Under the pieces are notes generated by a model. It was not told the DNA's origin. It searched no databases and saw only the letters and a list, made by a program, of their open reading frames with translations. A DNA stretch of 5,631 nucleotides, taken from NCBI GenBank assembly GCA_012837465.1, contig DURG01000062.1, forward strand, positions 1 through 5,631, given 5' to 3'. This document shows, piece after piece, positions 1 to 5,558 of the stretch. The DNA comes from Propionibacterium sp. (GTDB taxonomy: Bacteria > Actinomycetota > Actinomycetes > Propionibacteriales > Propionibacteriaceae). Made by a program: the position numbers and the translations under genes. Position 1 is the stretch's first letter. The number at the start of each line of letters is the position of its first letter.

Positions 1-42
1 GTGCACGCCGGCGAGGCCGCCCGCGCCTTTCCCCTGACCTGA
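1..42 (+). CDS. Possible 3' end of an upstream gene (partial)
   Basis: Frame 1 is open from the first base and ends in TGA at 40-42, giving the tail VHAGEAARAFPLT. The composition is compatible with the C-terminus of a protein that starts before the window, but 13 codons are too few to identify it. An open frame this short is expected by chance in GC-rich DNA, so this is a weak call. If real, the gene ends just 9 bp before the PHO-like repeats. Confidence 0.3.
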   Translation: MHAGEAARAFPLT

Positions 43-51
43 CGCAGCACC

Positions 52-73
52 GTTCAACTGGCGTTCACCTGTT
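52..73 (+). promoter_or_regulatory. Putative PHO box (PhoP direct-repeat units)
   Basis: Two exactly adjacent 11-bp units, GTTCAACTGGC (52-62) and GTTCACCTGTT (63-73), share GTTCAnCTG. Tandem 11-bp units with a GTTCACC-like core are the known binding pattern of the response regulator PhoP in Streptomyces and related actinobacteria. The units point toward the secreted-protein gene and end 68 bp before its start codon. No third unit is seen on either side. A convincing -10 box is not obvious; CTACGT at 91-96 is one weak candidate. The repeat is seen directly; regulation by PhoP is inferred. Confidence 0.6.
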
Positions 74-141
74 GCTCCCCGGCAGTTCTCCTACGTCCGA
101 TGGGGTGGGTTCCGATACACCCCCGAACCCTGGAGACACAG

Positions 142-1851
142 ATGTTCCTGTCCAAGCGCCCCGTCGCCGCGCTGGCTGCCTCGGCCTGCACGGCCGCACT
201 GCTCGCCACCGCCGGCGTCGCCTCCGCCGCACCCGGCCAGCCCACGCTCACCCTCGAGCCCTTGGGCACCCACGCCACCGGCGTCTTCGACGCGTCCGCG
301 GCAGAGATCCCGGCCTTCGACCCTGCCACGAACCAGTTGTTCGTCGTCAATGCCGAGTCGGGCGCGGTCGACGTGATGGATCTCGATGCCACCGGCACCC
401 CCAGCTACACCACCTCCCTGTCGGCCGTCGGCCGCACCTCCGCCGACGGCTCCACCATCGGTGAGGGCGCCGTCGTGAACTCGGTGAGCGTGGCCCGCGG
501 GATGCTGGCGGTCGCCGTCGAGCACGCGGACAAGGTGCAGCACGGCTGGACACTGTTCTTCCGCACCTCGGACCTCAGCTACCTCGGCGGGGTGCGCGTG
601 GGTTCGCTGCCCGACGGCCTGAAGTTCTCCCCCAACGGCAAGTACGTCGTCGTCGCCAATGAGGGCGAGCCGGCCGACGACTTCTCGTCGGATCCCGAGG
701 GCACCATCTCGGTCATCTCCGTGCCGAGCAACCCGAACCAGTTCAAGCGCCTGACGCAGGATTCGGTGCGCACCATCGACTTCCGCGCCTACGACGAGGG
801 AGCCGACCTGCCGAAGGGCGTACGCGTGTTCGGCCCGGACGTCGCAGTCCCCGAGGGCCAGGAGCCTGCGGGCTACGTGGCGCGCAACCTCGAGCCCGAG
901 TACGTCACGATCGCCGACAACGGCAACACCGCCTTCGTGTCGCTGCAGGAGGCCAACGCCATCGCCGTGGTCGATCTCAAGTCGGCCGAGCTCAGCAACC
1001 TGTGGGCGCTCGGCTACGTCGACTGGAGCGTCGACGGCAAGCTCGACGCGTCCGACAAGGACGACGCGATCAACCTGTCCCACTGGCCGCTCAAGGGCGT
1101 GCTGATGCCCGACGGCATCGCCACGTACAAGTACCGCGGCACCGACCTGGTCGTGACCGCCAACGAGGGCGACGCCCGGGAATGGGGCGACTTCGTCGAC
1201 GGCGACCGCCTCAAGAAGAAGCAGTTCGTCCTCTGCGAGGAGGAGTTCCCGAACGCGGAGGAACTGAAGGCCGACGAGGACCTGGGCCGCCACAACGTGA
1301 TCAGCGACCTGGGCTTCGACGCCGAGCGCGGCTGCTACTTCGATCTGTTCTCCTACGGCGGCCGCGGCTTCGCCATCTTCACCGCTGGCGGCGAGCGCCT
1401 CTTCAACTCCGGCGACATGGTCGAGCAGGCCATCGCCGACCTCATCGAGGCGGGTGAACTCCCCGAGAGTGCCTTCAACGCGAACCACAGTGAGCAGGGC
1501 TCGTTCGACAAGCGCTCCGACGACAAGGGCGCCGAGCCGGAGGACGTCCAGATCGGCCAGATCCAGGGCCGCACCTACGCGTTCCTCGGCCTCGAGCGCA
1601 TCGGCGGCGTGATGGTCTTCGACGTCACCGACCCCCGCGACGCGCACTACGTGACCTACGTCAACAACCGCGACCTCAGCGTCGAGTACGACGAGGACAA
1701 CGCCGAGGACTTCGCGCTTGCGGGCGACCTCGGCTCCGAGGGCATGGCCTTCATCCCGGCGAGCGAGTCGCCGACCAAGACCCCGCTCCTCGTGGTGGCC
1801 AATGAGGTCTCCGGCACCACCACCGTGTGGGAGATCTCGCTCAACCGCTGA
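142..1851 (+). CDS. Secreted choice-of-anchor I family protein (beta-propeller-like)
   Basis: A 569-residue exported protein. Residues 1-29 form a Sec signal peptide: K5 R6, a long Ala/Leu hydrophobic run, and a likely cut after VASA at A29. The mature part carries the hallmarks of the choice-of-anchor I family, whose members resemble LVIVD-type beta-propellers and phytase-like or phosphatase-annotated proteins: FVVNAESG (67-74), VANEGEP (171-177), LEPEYV (250-255), SLQEANAIAVVDL (267-279), LDASDKD (301-307), VTANEGDARE (338-347), RSDDKGAEPE (458-467), FLGLERIGG (481-489) and ANEVSGTTTVWEI (553-565). Many members end in LPXTG or another cell-wall anchor; this one stops right after the propeller, so it is probably released or held non-covalently. 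The start at 142 is preferred because GGAG (132-135) lies 6 nt upstream and the signal peptide begins there; the in-frame ATG at 100 would add 14 unhelpful residues. Enzymatic activity is unproven; the upstream PHO box suggests a role in phosphate scavenging. A Cys at residue 16 is an unlikely lipobox because the hydrophobic core continues past it. Confidence 0.92.
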   Translation: MFLSKRPVAALAASACTAALLATAGVASAAPGQPTLTLEPLGTHATGVFDASAAEIPAFDPATNQLFVVNAESGAVDVMDLDATGTPSYTTSLSAVGRTSADGSTIGEGAVVNSVSVARGMLAVAVEHADKVQHGWTLFFRTSDLSYLGGVRVGSLPDGLKFSPNGKYVVVANEGEPADDFSSDPEGTISVISVPSNPNQFKRLTQDSVRTIDFRAYDEGADLPKGVRVFGPDVAVPEGQEPAGYVARNLEPEYVTIADNGNTAFVSLQEANAIAVVDLKSAELSNLWALGYVDWSVDGKLDASDKDDAINLSHWPLKGVLMPDGIATYKYRGTDLVVTANEGDAREWGDFVDGDRLKKKQFVLCEEEFPNAEELKADEDLGRHNVISDLGFDAERGCYFDLFSYGGRGFAIFTAGGERLFNSGDMVEQAIADLIEAGELPESAFNANHSEQGSFDKRSDDKGAEPEDVQIGQIQGRTYAFLGLERIGGVMVFDVTDPRDAHYVTYVNNRDLSVEYDEDNAEDFALAGDLGSEGMAFIPASESPTKTPLLVVANEVSGTTTVWEISLNR

Positions 1852-1863
1852 TCATCTGCACAG

Positions 1864-1903
1864 ACGACACGGCCGCGCCCCTCAGGGACGCGGCCGTTGT
1901 CGT
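1864..1903. terminator. Shared hairpin between convergent genes
   Basis: ACGACACGGCCGCG (1864-1877) pairs with CGCGGCCGTTGTCGT (1889-1903) with one bulged T, leaving an 11-nt loop in which CCC and GGG may pair further. It fills most of the 59-bp gap between two stop codons facing each other, so it can serve both strands. There is no real U tract on either side, as is common for actinobacterial terminators. Confidence 0.75.
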
Positions 1904-1910
1904 TCAACCG

Positions 1911-3236
1911 TCACAGCGTGCGGATGTGGCGTTCCAACTCCCAGGGTGTGACCTGACGGCGGTAGGCGGCGAACTCCTCACGTTTGTTGCGCAGAAAGTA
2001 GTCGTAGACGTGCTCGCCGAGCGTCTCGGCCACCAGTTCGCTCTCGTCCATGATGCGGATGGCCTCGTCGAGGTTGTGGGGCAATTCCTGGATGCCGATC
2101 GCCCTGCGCTCGCGGTCCGACAGGCGCCACACCTCGTCCTCGGTCTCCTCCGGCAGCGGGTACTCGTTCTCGATGCCCTTCAAACCTGCGTTGAGCAGTA
2201 CGGCGTAGGCCAGGTACGGGTTGACCGCCGAGTCGATCGCGCGATACTCGATGCGCGCCGAGGACATCTTCCCGGGCGTGAACTGCGGTACCCGCACCAG
2301 CGCGGAGCGGTTGGCCCGCCCCCAGCACGCGTACGACGGGGCCTCGTCGCCACCGACGAGGCGCTTGTAGGAGTTGACCCACTGATTCGTGACCGCGGTG
2401 ATCTCCGGGGCGTGGTGCAGGAGGCCGGCGATGAACTGCTTGGCGGTCTTCGAGAGGTTGTAGCGGTCCGCCGCGTCGTAGAACACGTTGGTGTCGCCCT
2501 CGAACAGCGACATGTGGGTGTGCATGCCGGAGCCCGGGAAGTCCGAGAACGGCTTGGGCATGAAGGTGGCGTGGATCTCCTGGCTGATCGCGACCTCCCG
2601 GACCACGACGCGGAAGGTCATGATGTTGTCGGCCATGGTCAACGCGTCGGCGTAGCGCAGGTCGATCTCGTGCTGGCCGGGAGCAGCCTCATGGTGGCTG
2701 AACTCCACCGAGATGCCCATCTGCTCGAGGATCGTGATGACGTCGCGACGGAAGTCGGTTCCGTCGCCCAACGTGGTGTGGTCGAAGTAGCCGCCCTGGT
2801 CCAGGGGGATGGGAGGCTCGAGGGACTTCAGCAGGAAGAACTCGATCTCGGGGTGGATGTAGAACGTGAACCCGAGGTCCCCGGCCTTCTGCAGGGCGCG
2901 CTTCAACACGAAGCGGGGGTCGGCGAAGCTGGGCGACCCGTCGGGCAGCTTGATGTCGCAGAACATGCGAGCCGTGGAGCGGCCGGCCTGCCGCCACGGC
3001 AGGATCTGGAAGGTGCCCGGATCCGGGTGAGCCACCATGTCCGACTCGAAGACGCGGGCGAAGCCCTCGATGGCCGAGCCGTCGAAGCCGACGCCCTCCG
3101 CGATCGCCCCCTCGACCTCTGCCGGCGCGATGGCCACCGACTTGAGCGAGCCGAGCACGTCGGTGAACCAGAGCCTGACGAACCGGATCCCGCGCTCTTC
3201 CATTGAACGCAGGACGTACTCAGTTTGCCTATCCAT
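1911..3236 (-). CDS. glnA: Glutamine synthetase family protein, GlnA2 type (GSI-alpha-like)
   Basis: A 441-residue GSI-fold enzyme, the usual length for actinobacterial GlnA2. Glutamine synthetase joins glutamate and ammonia using ATP, in a cytoplasmic dodecamer. The N-terminal domain has WFTDVLGSLKS (23-33) and GFDGSAIEGF (50-59). Catalytic-domain signatures are HPEIEFFLL (metal ligands E130, E132), HHEAAPGQHEID (E183, E190), MHTHMSLF (H239), NSYKRLVGGDEAP (loop Glu E298), NRSALVRVP (309-317) and RIEYRAIDSAVNPYL (E330, R332). The seven-residue HHE..E spacing matches the Bacillus/GSI-alpha form rather than E. coli. The adenylylation Tyr of E. coli GlnA (NLYDLP) falls at W370 (EVWRLSDRERR), so GlnE control is not expected. 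The ammonium-pocket Ser of the DGSS motif is Ala55. Together these fit a secondary synthetase such as M. tuberculosis GlnA2 or the Streptomyces gamma-glutamylpolyamine synthetase-like group rather than the main GlnA1. MDRQTEYVLR matches the usual GlnA2 N-terminus, which decides the start; no strong Shine-Dalgarno sequence is visible. It is divergent from the DUF2510 gene and convergent with the secreted-protein gene. Confidence 0.96.
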   Translation of the reverse strand: MDRQTEYVLRSMEERGIRFVRLWFTDVLGSLKSVAIAPAEVEGAIAEGVGFDGSAIEGFARVFESDMVAHPDPGTFQILPWRQAGRSTARMFCDIKLPDGSPSFADPRFVLKRALQKAGDLGFTFYIHPEIEFFLLKSLEPPIPLDQGGYFDHTTLGDGTDFRRDVITILEQMGISVEFSHHEAAPGQHEIDLRYADALTMADNIMTFRVVVREVAISQEIHATFMPKPFSDFPGSGMHTHMSLFEGDTNVFYDAADRYNLSKTAKQFIAGLLHHAPEITAVTNQWVNSYKRLVGGDEAPSYACWGRANRSALVRVPQFTPGKMSSARIEYRAIDSAVNPYLAYAVLLNAGLKGIENEYPLPEETEDEVWRLSDRERRAIGIQELPHNLDEAIRIMDESELVAETLGEHVYDYFLRNKREEFAAYRRQVTPWELERHIRTL

Positions 3237-3257
3237 GGGGCAAGTCTGCCGCCCGCT

Positions 3258-3275
3258 TGTTACAGGCACGTGACA
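3258..3275. promoter_or_regulatory. Inverted repeat in the glnA upstream gap, GlnR-like
   Basis: TGTTAC-N6-GTGACA is a 5-of-6 inverted repeat between the divergent glnA and DUF2510 genes. On the glnA strand it reads GTCAC-N6-GTAAC. Actinobacterial GlnR sites follow a GTnAC-N6-GaAAC pattern, so the first half fits fully and the second in four of five positions, but only one a/b pair is present. It lies 22-39 nt before the glnA ATG and is centred about 55 bp before the expected start of the other transcript. The repeat is seen; the regulator is inferred. Confidence 0.35.
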
Positions 3276-3308
3276 TTTCGCGGATGTGGGTTGAGCTTTC
3301 GGCGCACC

Positions 3309-3314
3309 TAGACT
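3309..3314 (+). promoter_or_regulatory. -10 box of the DUF2510 gene, probably leaderless
   Basis: TAGACT fits the actinobacterial TAnnnT -10 pattern and ends 7 nt before the ATG at 3322, so transcription would start at or next to the start codon. No Shine-Dalgarno sequence precedes the ATG, which agrees with a leaderless mRNA. No good -35 hexamer is visible at normal spacing. Confidence 0.5.
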
Positions 3315-3321
3315 GGTGGCC

Positions 3322-4167
3322 ATGGCTCAGCCCGGTTGGTATGCGGACCCCTCGGCGCCCAATGGACGGCGCTACTGGGACGGCGAACGCTGGCTGGATC
3401 CGGAGCCGAAGCGCAAGGGCGTCAGCACCTGGGTGTGGCTGGTGGTCGCGCTCGCCGTCGTGGGCGCCCTGGTGGCCGCGCTGCTGATCTTCCCGGGCAG
3501 CGGCAACCCGTTCGCCGCCACCCCCGAGGACACCCGCACCACGCGGCCCACGGGCGAACAGTGGGACGAACTGGTGCCGTCGGAGACCCCCACGCCCACC
3601 GAGGTCGAATCGCAGTTCGGCGAGGTCATCGATTGCCCCAGCAGCGGGGTGTGGCCGCGCAGCGACATCGTCCAGGGCAGGCTGCACGGCGGTGGCCTCA
3701 GCGTCACTCCCCCGGAGGGCCCCGAGTGGCGGACCAGCCCGGCCCACATCGACTGGCTCTACGACAGCAACTCCATGCTGCGCGAGATCGTGCCCGACTG
3801 GATCAGCAATGTCAACGTCGGCTACATCAAGGTCTCCGACGGCTTCTCCGACGACCCGAGGGTCGCTGCGGAGCAGTTCGTCACGTGCATGGCGTCGTCG
3901 GGCATGTTCATGGGCTTCACGAAGCGCACCGTCCTGTTCAACGAGGCATGGAGCGTGGGCGGCCGCCCCGCGTGGCGGCTGACGTCGAACGTCTACGTGG
4001 CGGACTGGGGCCATGAGGGCATCGAGGGCGACACCGTCGACATCATCATCGTGCCCACCGACGAGCCGGACCACCTGGCCGTCTACGTGTCCTGCGTGAC
4101 GATCCGCCACGAGGAGAACATCCGCGAGGTGGAGCCCGTGCTGGATTCGCTCCTCTACGAGGGATAG
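3322..4167 (+). CDS. DUF2510 single-pass membrane protein with unknown extracytoplasmic domain
   Basis: A 281-residue protein of unknown function. Residues 3-27 are a DUF2510 motif (PGWYADPSAPNGRRYWDG, then ERWLDP), a short Trp-rich N-terminal module common in actinobacterial membrane proteins. A basic patch (K30 R31 K32) is followed by one transmembrane helix at about 34-57, so the DUF2510 end should be cytoplasmic and the rest outside. Residues 60-95 are a Pro/Thr-rich linker; about 96-281 form a soluble domain with Cys105, Cys189 and Cys258 and several Trp-rich segments, which I do not recognise. The alternating hydrophobic strands (VDIIIVPT, LAVYVSCVTI) suggest an alpha/beta fold. The ATG at 3322 is preferred over the GTG at 3316 because the DUF2510 module begins there and the -10 box implies leaderless initiation. 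It ends 15 bp before map but the pair need not be co-transcribed, because map seems to have its own -10 box. Confidence 0.88.
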   Translation: MAQPGWYADPSAPNGRRYWDGERWLDPEPKRKGVSTWVWLVVALAVVGALVAALLIFPGSGNPFAATPEDTRTTRPTGEQWDELVPSETPTPTEVESQFGEVIDCPSSGVWPRSDIVQGRLHGGGLSVTPPEGPEWRTSPAHIDWLYDSNSMLREIVPDWISNVNVGYIKVSDGFSDDPRVAAEQFVTCMASSGMFMGFTKRTVLFNEAWSVGGRPAWRLTSNVYVADWGHEGIEGDTVDIIIVPTDEPDHLAVYVSCVTIRHEENIREVEPVLDSLLYEG

Positions 4168-4168
4168 C

Positions 4169-4174
4169 TAAGCT
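4169..4174 (+). promoter_or_regulatory. -10 box of map, probably leaderless
   Basis: TAAGCT (TAnnnT pattern) sits in the 15-bp gap after the DUF2510 stop codon and ends 8 nt before the GTG at 4183. The context TAAGCTGG resembles TAGACTGG before the preceding gene. A weak -35 candidate, TTCGCT, lies at 4146-4151 with a 17-nt spacer inside the preceding gene. No Shine-Dalgarno sequence is present. Confidence 0.45.
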
Positions 4175-4182
4175 GGGTGATC

Positions 4183-5031
4183 GTGAGCCTCATTACCCCG
4201 CATGACATCACCCCCGTCCGCGACGTCCCCCGCACCATCGGGAGGCCGGAGTACGCCTGGAAGAAGGCGCCCCAGCGCTATACCGGGTCGGACGTGCAGA
4301 GCGACGAGGTCATCGAGAAGATGCGGATCGCCGGGCGCATCGCGTCGCAGGCGATGCACGAGGCGGGCAAGGCCGTCGCCCCGGGCGTGACCACCGACGA
4401 GCTCGACCGCATCGCACACGAGTACATGCTCGACCACGGCGCCTACCCGTCGTCGTTGGGCTACCGTGACTTCCCGAAGTCGGTGTGCACCTCCGTTAAC
4501 GAGGTCGTCTGCCACGGCATCCCGGACCTGCGCCCCCTCGAGGACGGCGACCTGGTCAAGATCGACTGCACCGCGTTCAAGGACGGCGTGCACGGCGACA
4601 ACTGCTACACCTTCCTGTGCGGCGACGTCGACGAGGAGTCGCGGCTGCTGACCGAGCGCACGCAGGAGGCCCTCAACCGGGCTATCAAGGCCGTCAAGCC
4701 CGGCCGCCCCATCTCCGTGATCGGCCGCGTGATCGAGGCCTACGCCCGCCGTTTCAACTACGGCGTGATCCGCGACTACACCGGCCACGGCGTGCACACC
4801 GCGTTCCACTCCGGCCTCGTGATCCTCCACTACGACGAGCCGCGCATCGACACCAAGATGGTGCCGGGCATGACGTTCACGATCGAGCCCATGCTGACGC
4901 TGGGCGGCTACGACACCGAGGTGTGGGACGACGACTGGACGGTCGTGACCACGGACCGCTCCAGGGTCGCGCAGTTCGAGCACACGCTGGTCGTCACGCA
5001 CGACGGCGCGGAGATCCTGACGCTCCCCTGA
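4183..5031 (+). CDS. map: Type I methionine aminopeptidase, MapB-like
   Basis: A 282-residue cytoplasmic metallopeptidase that removes the initiator Met from new proteins whose second residue is small. The pita-bread fold signatures are complete. Counting from the GTG at 4183, the metal ligands are D128 (KIDCT), D139 (HGDN), H209 (AFHSG), E235 (FTIEPM) and E266 (FEHTLVVT); the substrate-contacting His is H111 (CHGIPD). About 38 residues precede the catalytic domain (VIEKMRIAGRIA) and include RPEYAWKK; M. tuberculosis MapB has a comparable Pro-containing N-terminal extension and total length. One local oddity: the usual GHGIG motif reads GHGVH here. The start is uncertain by two codons: GTG at 4177 is in frame, but 4183 suits the -10 box at 4169-4174 and leaderless translation better. 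The gene is followed directly by the rnpB promoter with no terminator between, so readthrough into rnpB is possible. Confidence 0.97.
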   Translation: MSLITPHDITPVRDVPRTIGRPEYAWKKAPQRYTGSDVQSDEVIEKMRIAGRIASQAMHEAGKAVAPGVTTDELDRIAHEYMLDHGAYPSSLGYRDFPKSVCTSVNEVVCHGIPDLRPLEDGDLVKIDCTAFKDGVHGDNCYTFLCGDVDEESRLLTERTQEALNRAIKAVKPGRPISVIGRVIEAYARRFNYGVIRDYTGHGVHTAFHSGLVILHYDEPRIDTKMVPGMTFTIEPMLTLGGYDTEVWDDDWTVVTTDRSRVAQFEHTLVVTHDGAEILTLP

Positions 5032-5037
5032 CGCCGG

Positions 5038-5043
5038 TATAGT
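5038..5043 (+). promoter_or_regulatory. -10 box of rnpB
   Basis: TATAGT matches the sigma-70-type consensus TATAAT in five of six positions and lies 6 bp after the map stop codon. Initiation 7-9 nt downstream gives 5050-5052, precisely where helix P1 of the RNase P RNA begins. The -35 region would lie within the last codons of map; TCCTGA at 5015-5020 (17-nt spacer) is only a weak match. Confidence 0.7.
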
Positions 5044-5051
5044 TGTCCTTT

Positions 5052-5420
5052 GGACGAGACGGCCAGATGATCGCGGCTGGCAACAGCTGAGGAAAGTCCG
5101 GGCTCCACAGAGCAGGGTGGTGGGTAACGCCCACCCGGGGTGACCCGCGGGACAGTGCCACAGAAAGCAGACCGCCCAGCAATGGGTAAGGGTGAAACGG
5201 TGGTGTAAGAGACCACCAGCACCCCAGGTGACTGGGGTGGCTAGGTAAACCCCACCTGGAGCAAGACCAAGAAGGCCGGCCTTCGGGCCGGCTGCGGACA
5301 CCGCCTGAGCGCTGCTCGCGCGAGGTGTCCGGGTAGGTTGCATGAGCCCACCGGCAACGGCGGGCCTCAGATAGATGATCATCCGTCGACAGAACCCGGC
5401 TTACCGGCCGTCTCGTCCCC
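5052..5420 (+). ncRNA. rnpB: RNase P RNA, bacterial type A
   Basis: This is the catalytic RNA that cuts the 5' leader from tRNA precursors. The ends close as helix P1: GGACGAGACGGCC (5052-5064) is perfectly complementary to 5406-5418 (13 bp). Conserved core blocks appear in the right order: GAGGAAAGTCCGGGCTCC (5089-5106), ACAGAAAGCAGACCGCC (5160-5176), GGTAAGGGTGAAACGG (5185-5200), GGTAAACCCCACCTGGAGC (5244-5262), GGGTAGGTTGCATGAGCC (5331-5348, the region binding the tRNA CCA end) and ACAGAACCCGGCTTA (5389-5403). A 7-bp GCCGGCC stem capped by TTCG (5275-5292) and a GGACACC/GGTGTCC helix (5296-5302 with 5324-5330) are peripheral type A elements. The length of about 369 nt is normal. The 5' end is well placed by the promoter; the 3' end is set at P1 plus two bases. 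Confidence 0.97.
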
Positions 5421-5424
5421 CACC

Positions 5425-5472
5425 GCGCCAACGCTGAACACGCGGCGCCAACGCTGAACACACGGCGCCAAC
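5425..5472 (+). repeat. Left repeat array, 20-bp direct repeats with GCGCCAAC core
   Basis: Three tandem units start at 5425, 5445 and 5465. The first two are GCGCCAACGCTGAACAC plus three bases and differ at one position (CGCG versus CACG at the unit end); the third keeps only GCGCCAAC before diverging. The array starts seven bases after helix P1 of rnpB, so it would be transcribed in the rnpB 3' trailer unless processing or termination occurs earlier. Confidence 0.85.
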
Positions 5473-5498
5473 CCACATTTCTCCCCACCAGCCAGATC

Positions 5499-5540
5499 GC
5501 TCCTCGCCCGCGATATTTCACGGGCGAGGAGCAGTTTCTC
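5499..5540 (+). terminator. Perfect 12-bp hairpin, likely rnpB terminator
   Basis: GCTCCTCGCCCG (5499-5510) pairs perfectly with CGGGCGAGGAGC (5521-5532) across a 10-nt AT-rich loop, in which GA and TC may add two pairs. On the plus strand the stem is followed by AGTTTCTC, a short broken U tract, which makes it a plausible intrinsic terminator for the rnpB transcript about 80 nt past its mature end. The minus strand lacks a U tract next to the stem. It also sits at the centre of the two opposed repeat arrays. Confidence 0.65.
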
Positions 5541-5558
5541 TGGTCCCGACGAATCTTC

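Noticed and set aside
142..190. Lipoprotein signal (lipobox ending at C16)
   Set aside because: The sequence AASAC has a poor -3 residue and the hydrophobic core continues another 13 residues to a good VASA cleavage site.
91..1647. A 518-codon open frame on the minus strand opposite the secreted-protein gene
   Set aside because: It is a shadow frame typical of GC-rich DNA: low-complexity Val/Gly/Ala/Arg/Asp-rich translation with no domain, while the plus strand encodes a clear family protein with a signal peptide and ribosome binding site.
1827..3206. A 459-codon plus-strand frame opposite glnA
   Set aside because: Its translation is repetitive Val/Arg/Leu/Asp-rich shadow sequence; the minus strand has every glutamine synthetase motif.
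3258..3275. Bacillus TnrA/GlnR box (TGTnA-N7-TnACA)
   Set aside because: The spacing is eight rather than seven bases, and the host is not a Firmicute; only the actinobacterial GlnR pattern remains plausible.
3237..3321. Riboswitch or attenuator in front of glnA
   Set aside because: The whole divergent gap is 85 bp and must hold two promoters; no stable structured leader or glutamine-type aptamer is visible.
3229..4110. A 293-codon minus-strand frame opposite the DUF2510 gene
   Set aside because: No recognisable domain; the plus frame has a DUF2510 module and a membrane helix.
5275..5292. Independent terminator with a TTCG loop
   Set aside because: It lies inside rnpB as a peripheral helix and has no U tract after it.
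4168..5382. A 404-codon minus-strand frame opposite map and rnpB
   Set aside because: It runs through both a complete methionine aminopeptidase and the structured RNase P RNA, and its translation has no domain features.
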